Counted from the first letter of the stretch, positions 42,152-55,700 are shown. The stretch is 64,000 nucleotides of DNA from Flammula alnicola (GCA_015499995.1 JADNRV010000142.1:62001-126000); one strand, 5' to 3'. Numbers and translations: made by a program. The notes: generated from the sequence alone by a model not told the origin.

Positions 42152-44868
42152 TCTGTCAATCGAATAGTGAACCCTCCGCTGCCATGGATTTGTTAGAGGG
42201 TTAGTCCTCTCTGGTAGTCGGCATGCCGAGTGTACTCAATAACCAATCTAGCGATCCCTGAGTGGCCAGGTATCTTCTACCTGCATTCCGGAAAGCAGAA
42301 CCCTCAAAGGACCACAGATTCTGGCTCCGATAACACTTCGGCATCTCCCCAAGATGTCCTGGACATTCTTGGTAAGTATTGTCTTGAAATCGGAATGCCG
42401 AGAGAATGTTAATTAGATGTAGAGTCCGAATCGGAGGCTGAGGCCGCTTCCTCGAACATACAACGCATTGTCCCCGATATTATCGAGATTCTTGGTAAGG
42501 TCATATTCCGTCGGTATGCCAATATTCTATTCATTTCAATCAGACTCTGGCTCCGAGGCAGAAGGCGCTCCAAAACTCAGTCGACGCCGAGTTCCCGAAA
42601 TCATCGATTTTCTCAGTGAGTTTTTTGCATCGTTGTGTGCATTGGCAATAATTGGGGCCAGATTCGGAGTCCGAGCCCGAAATTGGCCGAGTGGCGAAGC
42701 GCCTCCCTGTCACAGCAGAGGAATTAGAGGGAGTACTAGGTTTGTTCTTGATTTCTATCAGCTCCTGAAATATTATTGATCTTCCTAGCCGGGGAACAAA
42801 TGGACAGCGAGAATGAGAGTGGTTCCGCTGAGGGAACACCAGAAACGGGTGACTTTCTCACTGAGTAATCTCAATGCTATTGCCTTTAACTTTCAAAACT
42901 CAGGATACTTTCAAGAAACTGCGGCGAAAACCCCATCGATGATCGTTGTCCAAGATGGGGCAGACGTGCGGAGTGAGTTGGCTATGTCTCCTCGGCTGTG
43001 CTCGGCTTTCCACATACTGAAGAGATGGCAGACAATGCTCCCAAAATTACACCTGTTCGAAGGACTGTTGATAAAGTGTATCTAAACCTCTTGATTGGTC
43101 AGTCCTCTCACCTCTTGAGTGATCGGCTGATTTTAATTAACGATCTTGTAGACTCCGAGGAAGAGGGTGCATCTCCATTCAAAGACCTAGAGGACATGTC
43201 TGGCAGTGAGTATTCCTTCCCTTCCACTGCGTAAAGCTGACAGTTACTCGATTAGACACCGGTATTGGGTTCGACAAAGTCCAAGATATCCTAGGTCTGT
43301 GGCCGGTTGTTCACCCTCGGCTTCCTTGAGCTTACCGACATTCTCCAGACTCCGACCCTGTTCCGGCGGGCCATAACCTTAATGTTGTTCAGTTGGTCGA
43401 ATCCATTATCAGTAGAGACAGCTACCCTGTGAATGACAAATATTTCCACCCCCCTCCCGAGGCCAGGTTTGTGACCAACAGGAACATCTATAGCCGAGAG
43501 GCGCCGATGAGCCCCGTCGCCCCATATGAAAGTGCAATAACGCCGTCGACATTGAGTTGGATGCAACAAGATGCTTCTCAAACTTCAGTCCCCATGCAAA
43601 ATTTGTAAGCCTAGCCTCAACTTGACTGTTTTCCCAATGGTATTGACATATAGTACAGTTCTATACAGAGCAGATGATCCACAATGTCCACCTTGGGGTG
43701 GAGAACTCTTTTTTTTTTTTTTTTTTTTTTTTTTTATATCAACAATTTTTATTCCGAAGCTCGATCGCAGCTCGGACTCTAACTAATACAAACGAGTACG
43801 CTACAATACCCAATGCAAAAGAAAGAAATTGGTCGCTCGCAGGGGAGCGTGCGGCGCGCGCGAGCGCGACGCGGGCGAGACTGCACTGCAGCCTGAAACC
43901 CAAATAGCGGACCTCGCAGCCCAGGAAATACAAACGCGCGGCGTTGTTAACGCTACCGAACGTAAGGTAGATATGGATTAAAAGGGTGGACAGGGGGGTC
44001 ACCCAGATGAAGTCGGAGCCTGCCCGGCTCTCCCCACTTCGTTGGCAAACTCGACGTTGTCGTTACACCATGGCGGGTCCTCCAAGTGATGCGTGCCATA
44101 GACTCAGAGAGTCACAGGCGAAGCCATGCAACGAACACGGCTGCGGCCCTCGCGGGATTTATCGCACCACAATGGAAACACCTTTGGGCATTAGGTCTTG
44201 GGCCAGGGCCCCAACGACACCTAGGATCACCCCCCGTCCAGAGTCCCTCATCCGACTCCGGCCTGGGGCCGATTGAATGCAAACGCACTAGGGTTGTCGC
44301 TCAAAAATTTCTCAAGACCCCATACTAGGTACGGGGCCCTGTGAGGTAGCATCAAGAGCTTGGGGCACTTGAAAATATGTGCACGAGTCTGTGGATATTT
44401 CCCGCACACGCACCCGAGAGCCAACGGGTCGTCGATTTTGAACCGCTCGTAGTACGAGCCGATCGGAGCATGATTCGTTATTACACGGCACATGCGGGCG
44501 AACAACTGAGAGTTGCGGCCGCCGACTTCAAGCCACGGCCCACCGCGAACGGGGGTCGGACGGAGAGGATTACCCTTTAGATCCTCTAACTCCAAGAAAT
44601 TGGAGCCAAGTAAATTGGGAACCTCGTCGACCTCTGTCGACCAGGCATCCCGCGCTACAGTGTCAGCTTTATTCTTAAGCCAAGCGATAGATAGAGGGGT
44701 GGGGTGGAGAACTCTGACCTGGATGTCAATACGTATGAAAACAAGCTTCTAGTATTGAAAAGCGCACGCCGGAACCAGCTGCAGTTGGAGATGCTTTCGG
44801 TAAATACTTTATGTGATGTTCGCAAGGATTTGGAAAAAGTGGAAGACATTCTTAGGCCTTGGCTTTAG
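42152..44868 (+). pseudogene. Micro-exon gene of the KDZ element, last exon broken by a LINE
   Basis: At least eleven tiny exons (42152-42199, 42252-42269, 42318-42371, 42417-42494, 42544-42615, 42662-42739, 42789-42848, 42904-42972, 43023-43097, 43152-43205, 43256-43294) and a longer one from 43349. Each small exon is a multiple of three (18-78 nt), split by 45-55 nt introns all in phase 1. Many encode variants of one repeat: an acidic start (DSGSD, DVESESEAE, DSGSEAE, DSESEPE, DSEEE) and an end such as VLDIL, IIEIL, IIDFL or VQDIL. The final exon (from about 43653 with the LINE removed) encodes a Leu/Lys/Glu-rich helical C-terminus ending at 44868. Joining it in frame needs one more A in the run near 43598. 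Function unknown; the protein would be a flexible acidic repeat chain. The intact gene is broken by a LINE at 43710-44700. Confidence 0.68.
43710..44700 (-). mobile_element. Tad1-like LINE, 5'-truncated, in the micro-exon gene (L8)
   Basis: Poly(T) at 43710-43735, then LINE 3' UTR and the C-terminal third of RNase H on the minus strand, up to 44700. The 15 bp duplication GGGGTGGAGAACTCT lies at 43695-43709 and 44701-44715. Removing it restores an open frame in the last exon of the host gene. It is the only LINE inside the coding part of the KDZ element. Confidence 0.92.
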
Positions 44869-45019
44869 GTTCTCTAGCCTACAATATTTCTGGTAGCATG
44901 CTTTACATGAAATGATGTCTGAAGGATTAGAGAACAAGTGTACCAACGTCATCCATACATCTGAATGCAACCCGAGCCAGCTATCACGTCGGGGACCGAG
45001 CGTGCCGAAACTGTCAGCA
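44869..45019. other. 3' flank of the micro-exon gene
   Basis: 150 bp between the last stop codon and the inner edge of the right inverted repeat. Nothing further is seen. Confidence 0.4.
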
Positions 45020-45143
45020 TCATGATTTCCTGAACATATGAATACACCACATTTATAAGGACTATAGAGGTACCCTCTCTTACTGCCTAACATACATCGT
45101 CGCGTTTAAATAAATTGACCGGCGCCCGAGGCCGCGACAAGCC
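45020..45143 (-). repeat. Right terminal inverted repeat of the KDZ transposon, inner part
   Basis: Reverse complement of 27575 back to about 27452. It stops at the 13-mer GCCGCGACAAGCC, which is duplicated at 61082-61094 on the other side of the inserted LINE nest. The remaining repeat continues there. Confidence 0.85.
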
Positions 45144-46818
45144 GATCTCTCCTTTTCCAGTAACTACTACGGTCGACCGTGGGAACAAACTCAGCAACCA
45201 GCAACATCGTCCCCCACAGCTTCACACCGTCGAGCGCTCTCGGGCGCTCTGTTACTAGCAAGCAATGCCGCCCAAAACCAATCCTAATCCCAAAGGTGGT
45301 GGCGATCGATCTACCCGATCGCCCGCCACGCCTGCTCTTGTCGATCCGCTGGCTGGTTTATCCCCAGCGGAGAGACTCGCTGTTCAGCAGGCCGCCCTCG
45401 CAAGGCTGGCCCCCTCTACCACTGCGTCTGTTCAGGCAGCGCAGTCTACTGCATCTCCCTCCCCTCAGAGGCAGGTGTACGCATCTCCAGTTCCTCAGCA
45501 GACGAGGCAACTCACACCGAGACCCGATCGACCTCGATCGAGGTCTTTGATTATCCACGACGACAGTGAGGTGCCCTACGGCGAAGAGGGCAATCCTGGC
45601 GACGAAGACGAGGACATGTATGGGGAAGTCCCCCCTGCAGGTCCTTCTACCCGCGATAGCACCACCGCACCTCCGGAGACAGACGACGAGGTGATGCATC
45701 GACTCTCGGAGTCTCTCCGGATGGCATCGTCCTGGTTTCGTCGCTCCGGCGGCGAGGCCTTCGATTCTGCTGGTTCGGAGGTCTCTCGACCTCTTGCATC
45801 GTCCATCGTTGGGTTTATCTCAGCGGTGTACTCATCTTCGTGGTGGGAAGCCACTACACTCAACGCGGACGGTAATCGTACCGTCCACGAACTTACTTCG
45901 ACGGTTGTGGCCTCGGTCTCCCATCATGAGGAGACGATTCATGCCTCCACGGCCCCCATCCTCCCTGGTGCTTCCAGGTCGGGTCCTATGGACACTGACA
46001 CGGACACTGGGACGTCATCCGCGACCCCCGCCCCCACGACTAGGAAGCCGACTGGGAAGGCTAGGGCGCCGGCGTTCACAGCGCCATCTGGTGCAGCGGC
46101 ACCTCCGAAGTCGCAGCCTTCGGCTGCGCCTTCGAAGGGTGCCCCTGCCCCCCGTCAGCCTCGCAAGAGGCCGGCGGACTCCTACTTGAGGCCCCCGCCT
46201 CCTATTCCCCCCCGGCCAGCCGGTTATCCGTCCACCCGTCAGAGCTATGCTCAGATGGCTACGGCCAACCCGTTGTCCCAGAGGGACCCTGCCATGGGCC
46301 CTAGTGCCCTTGGTGGTGGACCCCCTCGCTATCCACCCGCGCCTCGAGTTCCTGCCATGCAGGCGGAGCTCAGGGGCAATAAACGATTCCTGTCGTCTCC
46401 GATAGGGCCGGCCTCTGCGAAGAAGCAGAAGACTACCCCGTCGTTTACTTCGTCTGGACCTACTCGCAAGCAGGTCCTGATCCAATACTCTGGCCCTGGG
46501 GAGCGCCCCAAGGACAGCAAAATCGTCGAGCTTCGCGATAAGATCGACAAAGGACTCCGAGATGCAGCCAGGACCCTTTGGGTCCTGTCTGCCTCTCGTG
46601 CGTACGAGGGCATTTCCCTCGCTACCTCTGGTGTGGCCAACGAGGCCGACCTCAACGTTATCCGTGGATTCGTCCATGCTATCACCCCCACATCCGACAC
46701 CCTTGACGTGTGGGTTGGGCTCCCCACCTCGAAGTCTTATCTCAAGGCTCTTGATTTACCTGCGTTCAGTGATTACAACACTAGGACCCCCACCAATGCG
46801 ACGGAGGTGAAGATGGCG

Positions 46819-49800
46819 CTCTCTTGGAGTCCATCCCGCAACTTCCTGTTCGGGAATGGGCTCCCTTCTCCCCGCTGGAACTCACGGAAGCTCTTTCTGC
46901 GTGTTCCGGTCTTTCTTCTCCGGGTCCGGATCATGTCAATTGGTCCCACCTGAAGAAGATTGTACGTCGGGACCCTCACTCTGTGGAGGTCCTTATCTCG
47001 ATTGCCAATGCCTGCATGCGTGTGGGTCATTGGCCGTCGCCCTTTAAGGAGTCTATGTCGGTTATTATCCCCAAACCCGGCAAGCCCTCGTACTCTACCC
47101 CTAAGGCGTTCAGGCCCATTGTGCTTCTGAATACTGTGGGGAAACTCATCGAGAAAATGATCTCGAACCGCATTCAGTTCGACGCTGTCGGGCAGGATAT
47201 ATTTCACCCGAATCAGGTCGGAGGCGTCAGGGGACGCTCCACCGAAGACGCGGGTCTGTTTTTGACACACATGGTGAGGGCTGGGTGGGCTAGAGGGCTG
47301 AGGACTAGCGTCCTTGCCTTTGACCTTGCTCAGTTCTTTCCTTCTCTTAATCACGAGGTTCTCGTGATCATTCTCCGGAAGCTTGGCTTTCCACCGCTGG
47401 TGGTCAAGTTTTTCAGTTCTTATCTGGTAGAAAGGAAGACGCAGTATGCGTGGAATTCCTTCCTGTCAGACCCTCTGCAGGCAGATGTGGGCGTGGGACA
47501 GGGCTCTGCCCTGTCCCCTGTCTTGTCGGCCATTTACTTGGCGCCTATCATGCGTCTTTTCTACAAGAGGTGCCGTGAGATTCATCTTGCGGTTGACCTT
47601 CTGTCATATGTGGACGATGGTACCCTGATTTCTCAGGAGACCGGACTCGATCCCAATGTTGTAAACCTTCGTAAGGCTTACAAGATTATATTTGAGCTTT
47701 TTACCAAGTTCGCTCTCGCTCTGGAGCACGCGAAGTCGGAGATTTTTCACTTCGACAACACGGCTTCAGTTTATAACCCTGCCATTGATTTGGGTGAAGA
47801 ACCCTACACTGCAGGCAAATGGCTCAAGCCTAAGCCGTTCTGGCGGTATCTTGGGTTTTATTTTGATCGCAAGCTCACTTTTAAGGAGCATGTGAGATAT
47901 TATTCCACCAAAGGGTTCACATCGGTCGTATCGATGAGAATGCTTGGGTCTTCTACCAGAGGGCTGCCGCCGCATCTTAAGCGCCTCCTCTACCGCACGT
48001 GCGTTATCCCCATAATTACTTATGGTTACCGCATGTGGTATTTCCGCAAGGCCCGGAACAAGGGGCTTATTGCGCAACTTACCAACGTTCAGCGTAAGGC
48101 TGGGCTTTGGATTACTGGGTGCTTCCGCACTTCTCCCTCGTATGGTGTCGAGGCCCTCGCCGGCCTTCTGCCCATGCCCCTACTTCTGGACAGGCTGAAC
48201 TCTCAGGCAGTTGCCCGGATCTCTCTCTTGTCTGATACACACCCGGTCCGGTCATTTATGGCTGGTCCTCTACTTAAGAGAGCCGTCCCTCACAAGATGG
48301 CGATTGAGAATTTTACCGAGCGTCAACGTGAAAAGTTGCGCGGCGGACTTGTGGGCAATGCATTGTTCCACCCCGCTGGTCTGGAGGAACTGGAGCCTTT
48401 TGCTCCAGACGCCAGGCCTGGATATCGTCTAATGGATCGGCATGCGAGCCGGTTTACATGGATGGCTAAACCCCGTATCAGCAGGGCCGAAGACCCTGAT
48501 GCTGCGTGGAAAATCGTACTGGACAAACTCATCGAAAAGTGTGACGATGAGCCAGGAACCGCATATGCTGGTGTCGACGGCTCGGTCCCTCCGGGGCCCT
48601 GGCAGGCCGCCAACGGCATTGTTATCAAACGGCAGGGTGCGCTGGTCTTAGCCAGATGTCACTCTTCCGGACGAGCTATTAGCACTGATGCTGAGCTCGA
48701 TGCCATCTCGGTGGCCATTTCCGCAATGGTAGCATTCGGAGACGTCACCAGGATAGTTATTTTCACGGATTCGATGCATGCTGCTCGAATGGCCGTGGAT
48801 CCTTCCCCGCATTCTCATCAGGGCTCGTCTCTGATCGTGTGTCGGACACTTGAACGATGGTTCCAGGGGGTGGTAACCGTAAAGTCGTTTTTGCAGAGTC
48901 CCCCTCCGATATGGAGTGGGACATCCATCAAGAGGCTCATGACCTCGTCTTGGGGTTTCCCGGTGTACCTGTTGCACCGAATACCCCTCTATCTATCGCT
49001 TGGCTTAAGAATAAAGCTGACACTGTAGCGCGGGATGCCTGGTCGACAGAGGTCGACGAGGTTCCCAATTTACTTGGCTCCAATTTCTTGGAGTTAGAGG
49101 ATCTAAAGGGTAATCCTCTCCGTCCGACCCCCGTTCGCGGTGGGCCGTGGCTTGAAGTCGGCGGCCGCAACTCTCAGTTGTTCGCCCGCATGTGCCGTGT
49201 AATAACGAATCATGCTCCGATCGGCTCGTACTACGAGCGGTTCAAAATCGACGACCCGTTGGCTCTCGGGTGCGTGTGCGGGAAATATCCACAGACTCGT
49301 GCACATATTTTCAAGTGCCCCAAGCTCTTGATGCTACCTCACAGGGCCCCGTACCTAGTATGGGGTCTTGAGAAATTTTTGAGCGACAACCCTAGTGCGT
49401 TTGCGTTCAATCGGCCCCAGGCCGGAGTCGGATGAGGGACTCTGGATGGGGGGTGATCCTAGGTGTCGTTGGGGCCTTGGCCCAAGACCTAGTGCCCGCA
49501 GGTGTTTTCATTATGGTGCGATAAATCCCGCGAGGGCCGCAGCCGTGTTCGTTGCATGGCTTCGCTTGCGACTCCCTGAGTCTATTGCACGCATCATTTG
49601 GAGGACCCGCCATGGTGTAACGACAACGTCGAGTTTGCCAACGAAGTGGGGAGAGCCGGGCAAGCTCCGACTTCATCTGGGTGACCCCCCTGTCCACCCT
49701 TTTAATCCATATTTACCTTACGTTCGGTAGCGTTAACAACGCCGCGCGTTTGTATTTCCTGGGCTGCGAGGTCCGCTATTTGGGTTTCAGGCTGCAGTGC

Positions 49801-49941
49801 AGTCTCGCCCGCGTCGCGCTCGCGCGCGCCGCACGCTCCCCTGCGAGCGACTAATTTCTTTCTTTTGCATTGGGTATTGTAGCGTATCCGTTTGTATTAG
49901 TTAGAGTCCGAGCTGCGATCGAGCTTCGGAATAAAAATTGT

Positions 49942-49976
<35 letters not shown>
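46819..49976 (+). mobile_element. Tad1-like LINE, 5'-truncated, inside L9 ORF1 (L10)
   Basis: Starts in the ORF2 linker (CTCTCTTGGAGTCC) and runs through RT, RNase H, 3' UTR and a poly(A) ending at 49976. Flanked by GGTGAAGATGGCG at 46806-46818 and 49977-49989. Confidence 0.93.
46824..49435 (+). pseudogene. LINE L10 ORF2: linker, RT, RNase H, Cys/His tail
   Basis: One open frame from 46824 to 49028, then a second from 48857 to 49435. The break is a G5 run at 48866-48870 where the related copy at 18533 and the flanking codons call for one more base. RT motifs FRPIVLLNTVGKLIEK, FDLAQFFPSLNH, GVGQGSALSP and SYVDDGTL are intact. RNase H AGVDGSVP, STDAELDAI and FTDSMHAAR are intact. The C-terminus has CVCGKYPQTRAHIFKC. 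The endonuclease is missing by truncation. Confidence 0.9.
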
Positions 49977-49978
<2 letters not shown>

Positions 49979-52253
49979 TGAAGATGGCGATGCTCGCCTC
50001 TCCTCTGTCCATGGATATCATGCTCGCGGGCCCCCTCGCGTCATCCGCAACTCGAAGGCGAGCTCTACCGCCACGCCTTCTTCGAAATATACGACTCGCA
50101 ATCGGGTCAACGCGCGAAGCGTCTTATCAACAAGACCTTCATGTTCCGTGGCAGGGTGATTCTCATTCGCCCAACCACTGTCAGCCCCGGAGTCCCCCTC
50201 TGCACTCGTTGCTGGAGGTGGGGCCACCCGAGGAACTCCTGCAAAGCGCGCCAGCCGATCTGTGCGCGCTGCTCTGGCCCGCATGAGGCGGAGGTGCATC
50301 GCATCGCTGCCTCATGCTGCAAACCTCACCCGGAGGCTAAGCCCCCGACCAAAGGCACTCCGCTTGGTACGGACTGCCCCCACACCGCGCGGTGCCCTTC
50401 GTGCCGCAAGGATCATTGGGCCACTTCGAGCCATTGCTCGTTCTGGCGTCACCGCTTCGTCCTTCCTTGGATCGAGGCTAAATATGCTGAGGTACGTGAT
50501 TTTTGGCTAAATCGTCGTCCCACCCATCGCTCACATAACGTAGCTTAATGCCAGTACAACCAATGCTGGATGAGGTGCGGGTGCTGAGTTGGAACGTGGC
50601 CAGGGACGGGATGTCCCTGGATGTAATTCTATCTACATGTAAAACATATATGATATTATTTTCGTGCAAGAACCCCCTTGGCGACACATAAGGACCGCCC
50701 CGTCTGCTAAAACCAGAAAGGGCGAGGATGTCATAGGCGCGCCGAACCACCCAGATTGGCTGGCAATGGTCCGTGCACCCACCAATGCTGATGAGCGACC
50801 CCGGGTTATGACCTATGTTTCGACTAGGTTGGCCCGGTATCGTCCGTCTATACGAAGGGATGTGGTCGATCACCCCGATATACAGGTCCTGTCACTCTCA
50901 ACAAGTGCCGAGACCTTCCTTTTGATGAATGTCTATTCTGACGCGGACCATGGAGCCATTAATTGGCTCAAGGCCCACGACACTACACTTCCTCGTTTCC
51001 ATTTTATGGGCGGGGACTTCAACGCACATTCCGAGGACTGGGACGAAGGTCACAGTGGTCGGGAGGGATGCGATCTCTCACTGCAGCAGTCCGCTGCTAT
51101 TCTTGGGCTTGAACTGGCTGCTTTTGGCAATCCAGGGCCCACGCACATACCAAGAGATCCCACCAAGCGCAAAACGGTGATCGATCTCGCTTTCGTCCCA
51201 CCTAACCAGGTGATTGACGGTACTGTTGTCCGATGCCCGGACATTCAACTCAAATCGGACCATATTCCGATTTCGATCACACTGGACATCTCTCCCGCCC
51301 CTAACGGGGCGGTTCGGATGTCTCTTCCTACTGATGATGTTCCGGCGTTCATCAATTCTATTAGTTCTGGGCTCCGGGCCATTGACCCGACTGCCCCTCT
51401 AAACTCCGAGGAACACATCGAGGCTGCTGCGCAAGCGGTGGCTTTAGTCTTCTCTTCTGCATGGGAGTCCCATGCTAAAGAGTCCTTTGTTACCCGGCGA
51501 TCTAAGCCCTGGTGGACCCAGGAGTGCTCAGACGCCCTTGACACGTTCCGGCGCAGTCGCATGCCCGAGGACTGGAAATCCTTTCGGAAGATCATCCGAG
51601 ATGTCAAGCGCGAGTTCTTTGATCAACGGATCCATGAAATCGCGTCTGCTAACAAGCGCCCGTGGGACCTCATGAATTGGGTCCAACAGCGCAAACTTCC
51701 TCCCTGTGAGGCTCTCCATTATCGTGGCGAGCCTTGCAACGACATGCCCGCCCTTTGGGACGCGCTCCACGGTACCTACAACTCTGCGTCTGGCAGAGTG
51801 TTTGATGCTAATTTGTTGAACTCTCTCCCTACGCTTCCTGTTAGGGAGTGGGTTCGCTTCTCTGCGCTGGAATTCACGGAGGCTCTCTCTGCGTGTTCTG
51901 GTCTATCCGCTCCGGGTCCGGATCATGTCAATTGGTCCCACCTGAAGGGGATAGTACGTCGCGACCCTCATTCTGTTGAGGTCTTCCTCTCGATTGCCAA
52001 TGCCTGCATGCGTGTGGGCTATTGGCCATCTGTATTTAAGGATTCGCTGTCGGTGATTATACCTAAACCGAATAAGCCATCTTACTCTGCACCTAAGGCA
52101 TTCAGGCCTATTGTTCTCCTGAATACCGTTGGTAAATTAATTGAGAAAATGATCTCAAACCGCATCCAGTTCGACGCTGTCGGGCTGGACATTTTCCATC
52201 CTAACCAGGTGGGTGGAGTGCGTCAGCGCTCCACTGAGGATGCTGGGCTCTTC

Positions 52254-52286
<33 letters not shown>

Positions 52287-52797
52287 ACAATTTTTATTCC
52301 GAAGCTCGATCGCAGCTCGGACTCTAACTAATACAAACGAGTACGCTACAATACCCAATGCAAAAGAAAGAAATTGGTCGCTCGCAGGGGAGCGTGCGGC
52401 GCGCGCGAGCGCGACGCGGGCGAGACTGCACTGCAGCCTGAAACCCAAATAGCGGACCTCGCAGCCCAGGAAATACAAACGCGTGGCGTTGTTAACGCTA
52501 CCGAGCGTAAGGTAGATATGGATTAAAAGGGTGGACAGGGGGGTCACCCAGATGAAGTCAGAGCTTGCCCGGCTCTCCCCACTTCTTCGGCAAACTCGAC
52601 GTCCTCGTTACACCAAGGCGGGTCCTCCACGGGATATCGTGCCAAAAGCCGCCCACTAAGGCCGACAATCGAAGCCTGCGACGAACAGGCCCTCGCCCTC
52701 ACGGGTCCGGAACAGTCCAACGTGGAAACACCTGCGGGCACTAGGTCTTGGGCCAAGGCCCCAACGACACCTAGGATCACCCCCCGTCCAGAGTCCC

Positions 52798-55700
52798 TCA
52801 TCCGACTCCGGCCTGGGGCCGATTGAACGCAAACGCACTAGGGTTGTCGCTCAAAAATTTCTCAAGACCCCATACTAGGTACGGGGCCCTGTGAGGTAGC
52901 ATCAAGAGCTTGGGGCACTTGAAAATATGTGCACGAGTCTGTGGATATTTCCCGCACACGCACCCGAGAGCCAACGGGTCGTCGATTTTGAACCGCTCGT
53001 AGTACGAGCCGATCGGAGCATGATTCGTTATTACACGGCACATGCGGGCGAACAACTGAGAGTTGCGGCCGCCGACTTCAAGCCACGGCCCACCGCGAAC
53101 GGGGGTCGGACGGAGAGGATTACCCTTTAGATCCTCTAACTCCAAGAAATTGGAGCCAAGTAAATTGGGAACCTCGTCGACCTCTGTCGACCAGGCATCC
53201 CGCGCTACAGTGTCAGCTTTATTCTTAAGCCAAGCGATAGATAAAGGGGTATTCGGTGTAACAGGTACACCGGGAAACCCCAAGACGAGGTCATGAGCCT
53301 CTTGATGGATGTCCCACTCCATATCGGAGGGGGACTCTGCAAAAACGACTTTACGGTTACCACCCCCTGGAACCATCGTTCAAGTGTCCGACAAACGATC
53401 AGAGACGAGCCCTGATGAGAATGCGGGGAAGGATCCACGGCCATTCGAGCAGCATGCATCGAATCCGTGAAAATAACTATCCTGGTGACGTCTCCGAATG
53501 CTACCATTGCGGAAATGGCCACCGAGATGGCATCGAGCTCAGCATCAGTGCTAATAGCTCGTCCGGAAGAGTGACATCTGGCTAATACCAGAGCACCCTG
53601 CCGTTTGATAACAATGCCGTTGGCGGCTTGCCAGGGCCCCGGAGGGACCGAGCCGTCGACACCAGCATATGCGGTACCTGGCTCATCGTCACACTTTTCG
53701 ATGAGTTTGTCCAGTATGATTTTCCACGCAGCATCAGGGTCTTCGCCCTGCTGATACGGGGTTTGTCCATCCATGTAAACCGGCTTGCATGCCGGTCCAT
53801 TAGACGATGTCCAGGCCTGGCGTCTGGAGCAAAAGGCTCCAGTTCTTCCAGACCAGCGGGGTGGAACAATGCATTGCCCACAAGTCCGCCGCGCAGCTTG
53901 TCTCGCTGACGCTCGGTAAAGTTCTCAATCGCCATCTTGTGAGGAGTGGCTTTCTTAAGTAAAGGGCCAGCCATAAATGACCGGACCGGGTGAGTATCAG
54001 ACAAGAGAGAAATCCGAGCAACTGCCCGAGAGTTCAACCTGTCCAAAAGTAAGGGCATGGGCAGAAGGCCGGCAAGGGCCTCGACGCCATACGAGGGAGA
54101 AGTGCGGAAGCACCCAGTAATCCAAAGCCCAGCTTTACGCTGAACATTGGTAAGTTGCGCAATAAGCCCCTTGTTACGGGCCTTGCGGAAATACCACATG
54201 CGGTAGCCATAAGTAATTATGGGGATAACGCACGTGCGGTAGAGGAGGCGCTTAAGATGTGGCGGCAGCCCTCTGGTAGAAGACCCAAGCATTCTCATCG
54301 ATACAACCGATGTGAATCCTTTGGTGGAATAGTATCTCACATGCTCCTTGAAAGTGAGCTTGCGATCAAAATAAAACCCAAGATATCGCCAGAACGGCTT
54401 AGGCTTGAGCCATTTGCCTGCAGTGTAGGGTTCCTCACCCAAATCAATGGCAGGGTTATAAACTGAAGCCGTGTTGTCAAGTGAAAAATCTCCGACTTCG
54501 CGTGCTCCAAAGCGAGAGCGAACTTGGTGAAGAGCTCAAATATAATCTTGTAAGCCTTACGAAGGTTTACAACATTGGGATCGAGTCCGGTCTCCTGAGA
54601 AATCAGGGTACCATCGTCAACATACGACAGAAGGTCGACCGCAAGATGAATCTCACGGCACCTCTTGTAGAAAAGACGCATGATAGGCGCCAAGTAAATA
54701 GCCGACAAGACAGGGGACAGGGCAGAGCCCTGTCCCACGCCCACGTCTGCCTGCAGAGGGTCTGACAAGAAGGAATTCCACGCATACTGCGTCTTCCGTT
54801 CTACCAGATAAGAACTAAAAACTTGACCACCAGCGGTGGAAAGCCAAGCTTCCGGAGAATAATCACGAGAACTTCGTGATTAAGAGAAGGAAAGAACTGA
54901 GCAAGGTCAAAGGCGAGGACGCTAGTCCTCAACCCTCTAGCCCACCCAGCCCTCACCATGTGTGTCAAAAACAACCCGCGTCCTCGGTGGAGCGTCCCCT
55001 GACGCCTCCAACCTGATTCGGGTGAAATATATCCTGCCCGACAGCGTCGAACTGAATGCGGTTCGAGATCATTTTCTCGATGAGTTTCCCCACAGTATTC
55101 AGAAGCACAATGGGCCTGAACGCCTTAGGGGTAGAGTACGAGGGCTTGCCGGGTTTGGGGATAATAACCGACATAGACTCCTTAAAGGGCGACGGCCAAT
55201 GACCCACACGCATGCAGGCATTAGCAATCGAGATAAGGACCTCCACAGAGTGAGGGTCCCGACGTACAATCTTCTTCAGGTGGGACCAATTGACATGATC
55301 CGGACCCGGAGAAGAAAGACCGGAACACGCAGAAAGAGCTTCCGTGAGTTCCAGCGGGGAAAAGGGAGCCCATTCCCGAACAGGAAGTTGCGGGATGGAC
55401 TCCAAGAGAGCAGCATCGTACGTTCTATCCGACGCTGAATTGTACGTGCCATGCAGGGCATCCCACAAGGCAGGCAAATCATTGCAAGGCTCTCCACGGT
55501 ACTGGATCGCCTCACTGGGAGGGAGCTTCCGTTGTTGGACCCAATTCATAAGGTCCCACGGTCGCTTATTAGTGCCCGCGATCTCTCCAATGCGATCATC
55601 GAAGAAAACACGTTTCGTTTCCCGGACTAACTTCCGAAAGGATTTCCAATTCTCGGGGGAGCGATCCCCACGAAATTTGAGCAGGGCGTCAGAGCATTCC

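Larger units (their letters stand above)
45265..50548 (+). pseudogene. LINE L9 ORF1 (gag-like), split by L10
   Basis: From ATG 45265 (MPPKTNPNPKGGG) through a Pro/Ser/Thr-rich region and a conserved KIVELRDKIDKGLRDA domain to 46818, resuming at 49990. The C-terminal knuckles are CTRCWRWGHPRNSC, CARCSGPHEAEVH and CPSCRKDHW. It stops at 50548 with TAATG overlapping the ORF2 start. One base is missing in the C5 run at 50031-50035 (six C keep the frame). Open frames past 46818 are artificial fusions with L10. Confidence 0.86.

Noticed and set aside
45265..46953. A 562-codon ORF1 variant with a novel C-terminus
   Set aside because: The last 45 codons come from LINE L10 inserted in ORF1; the true C-terminus resumes at 49990.
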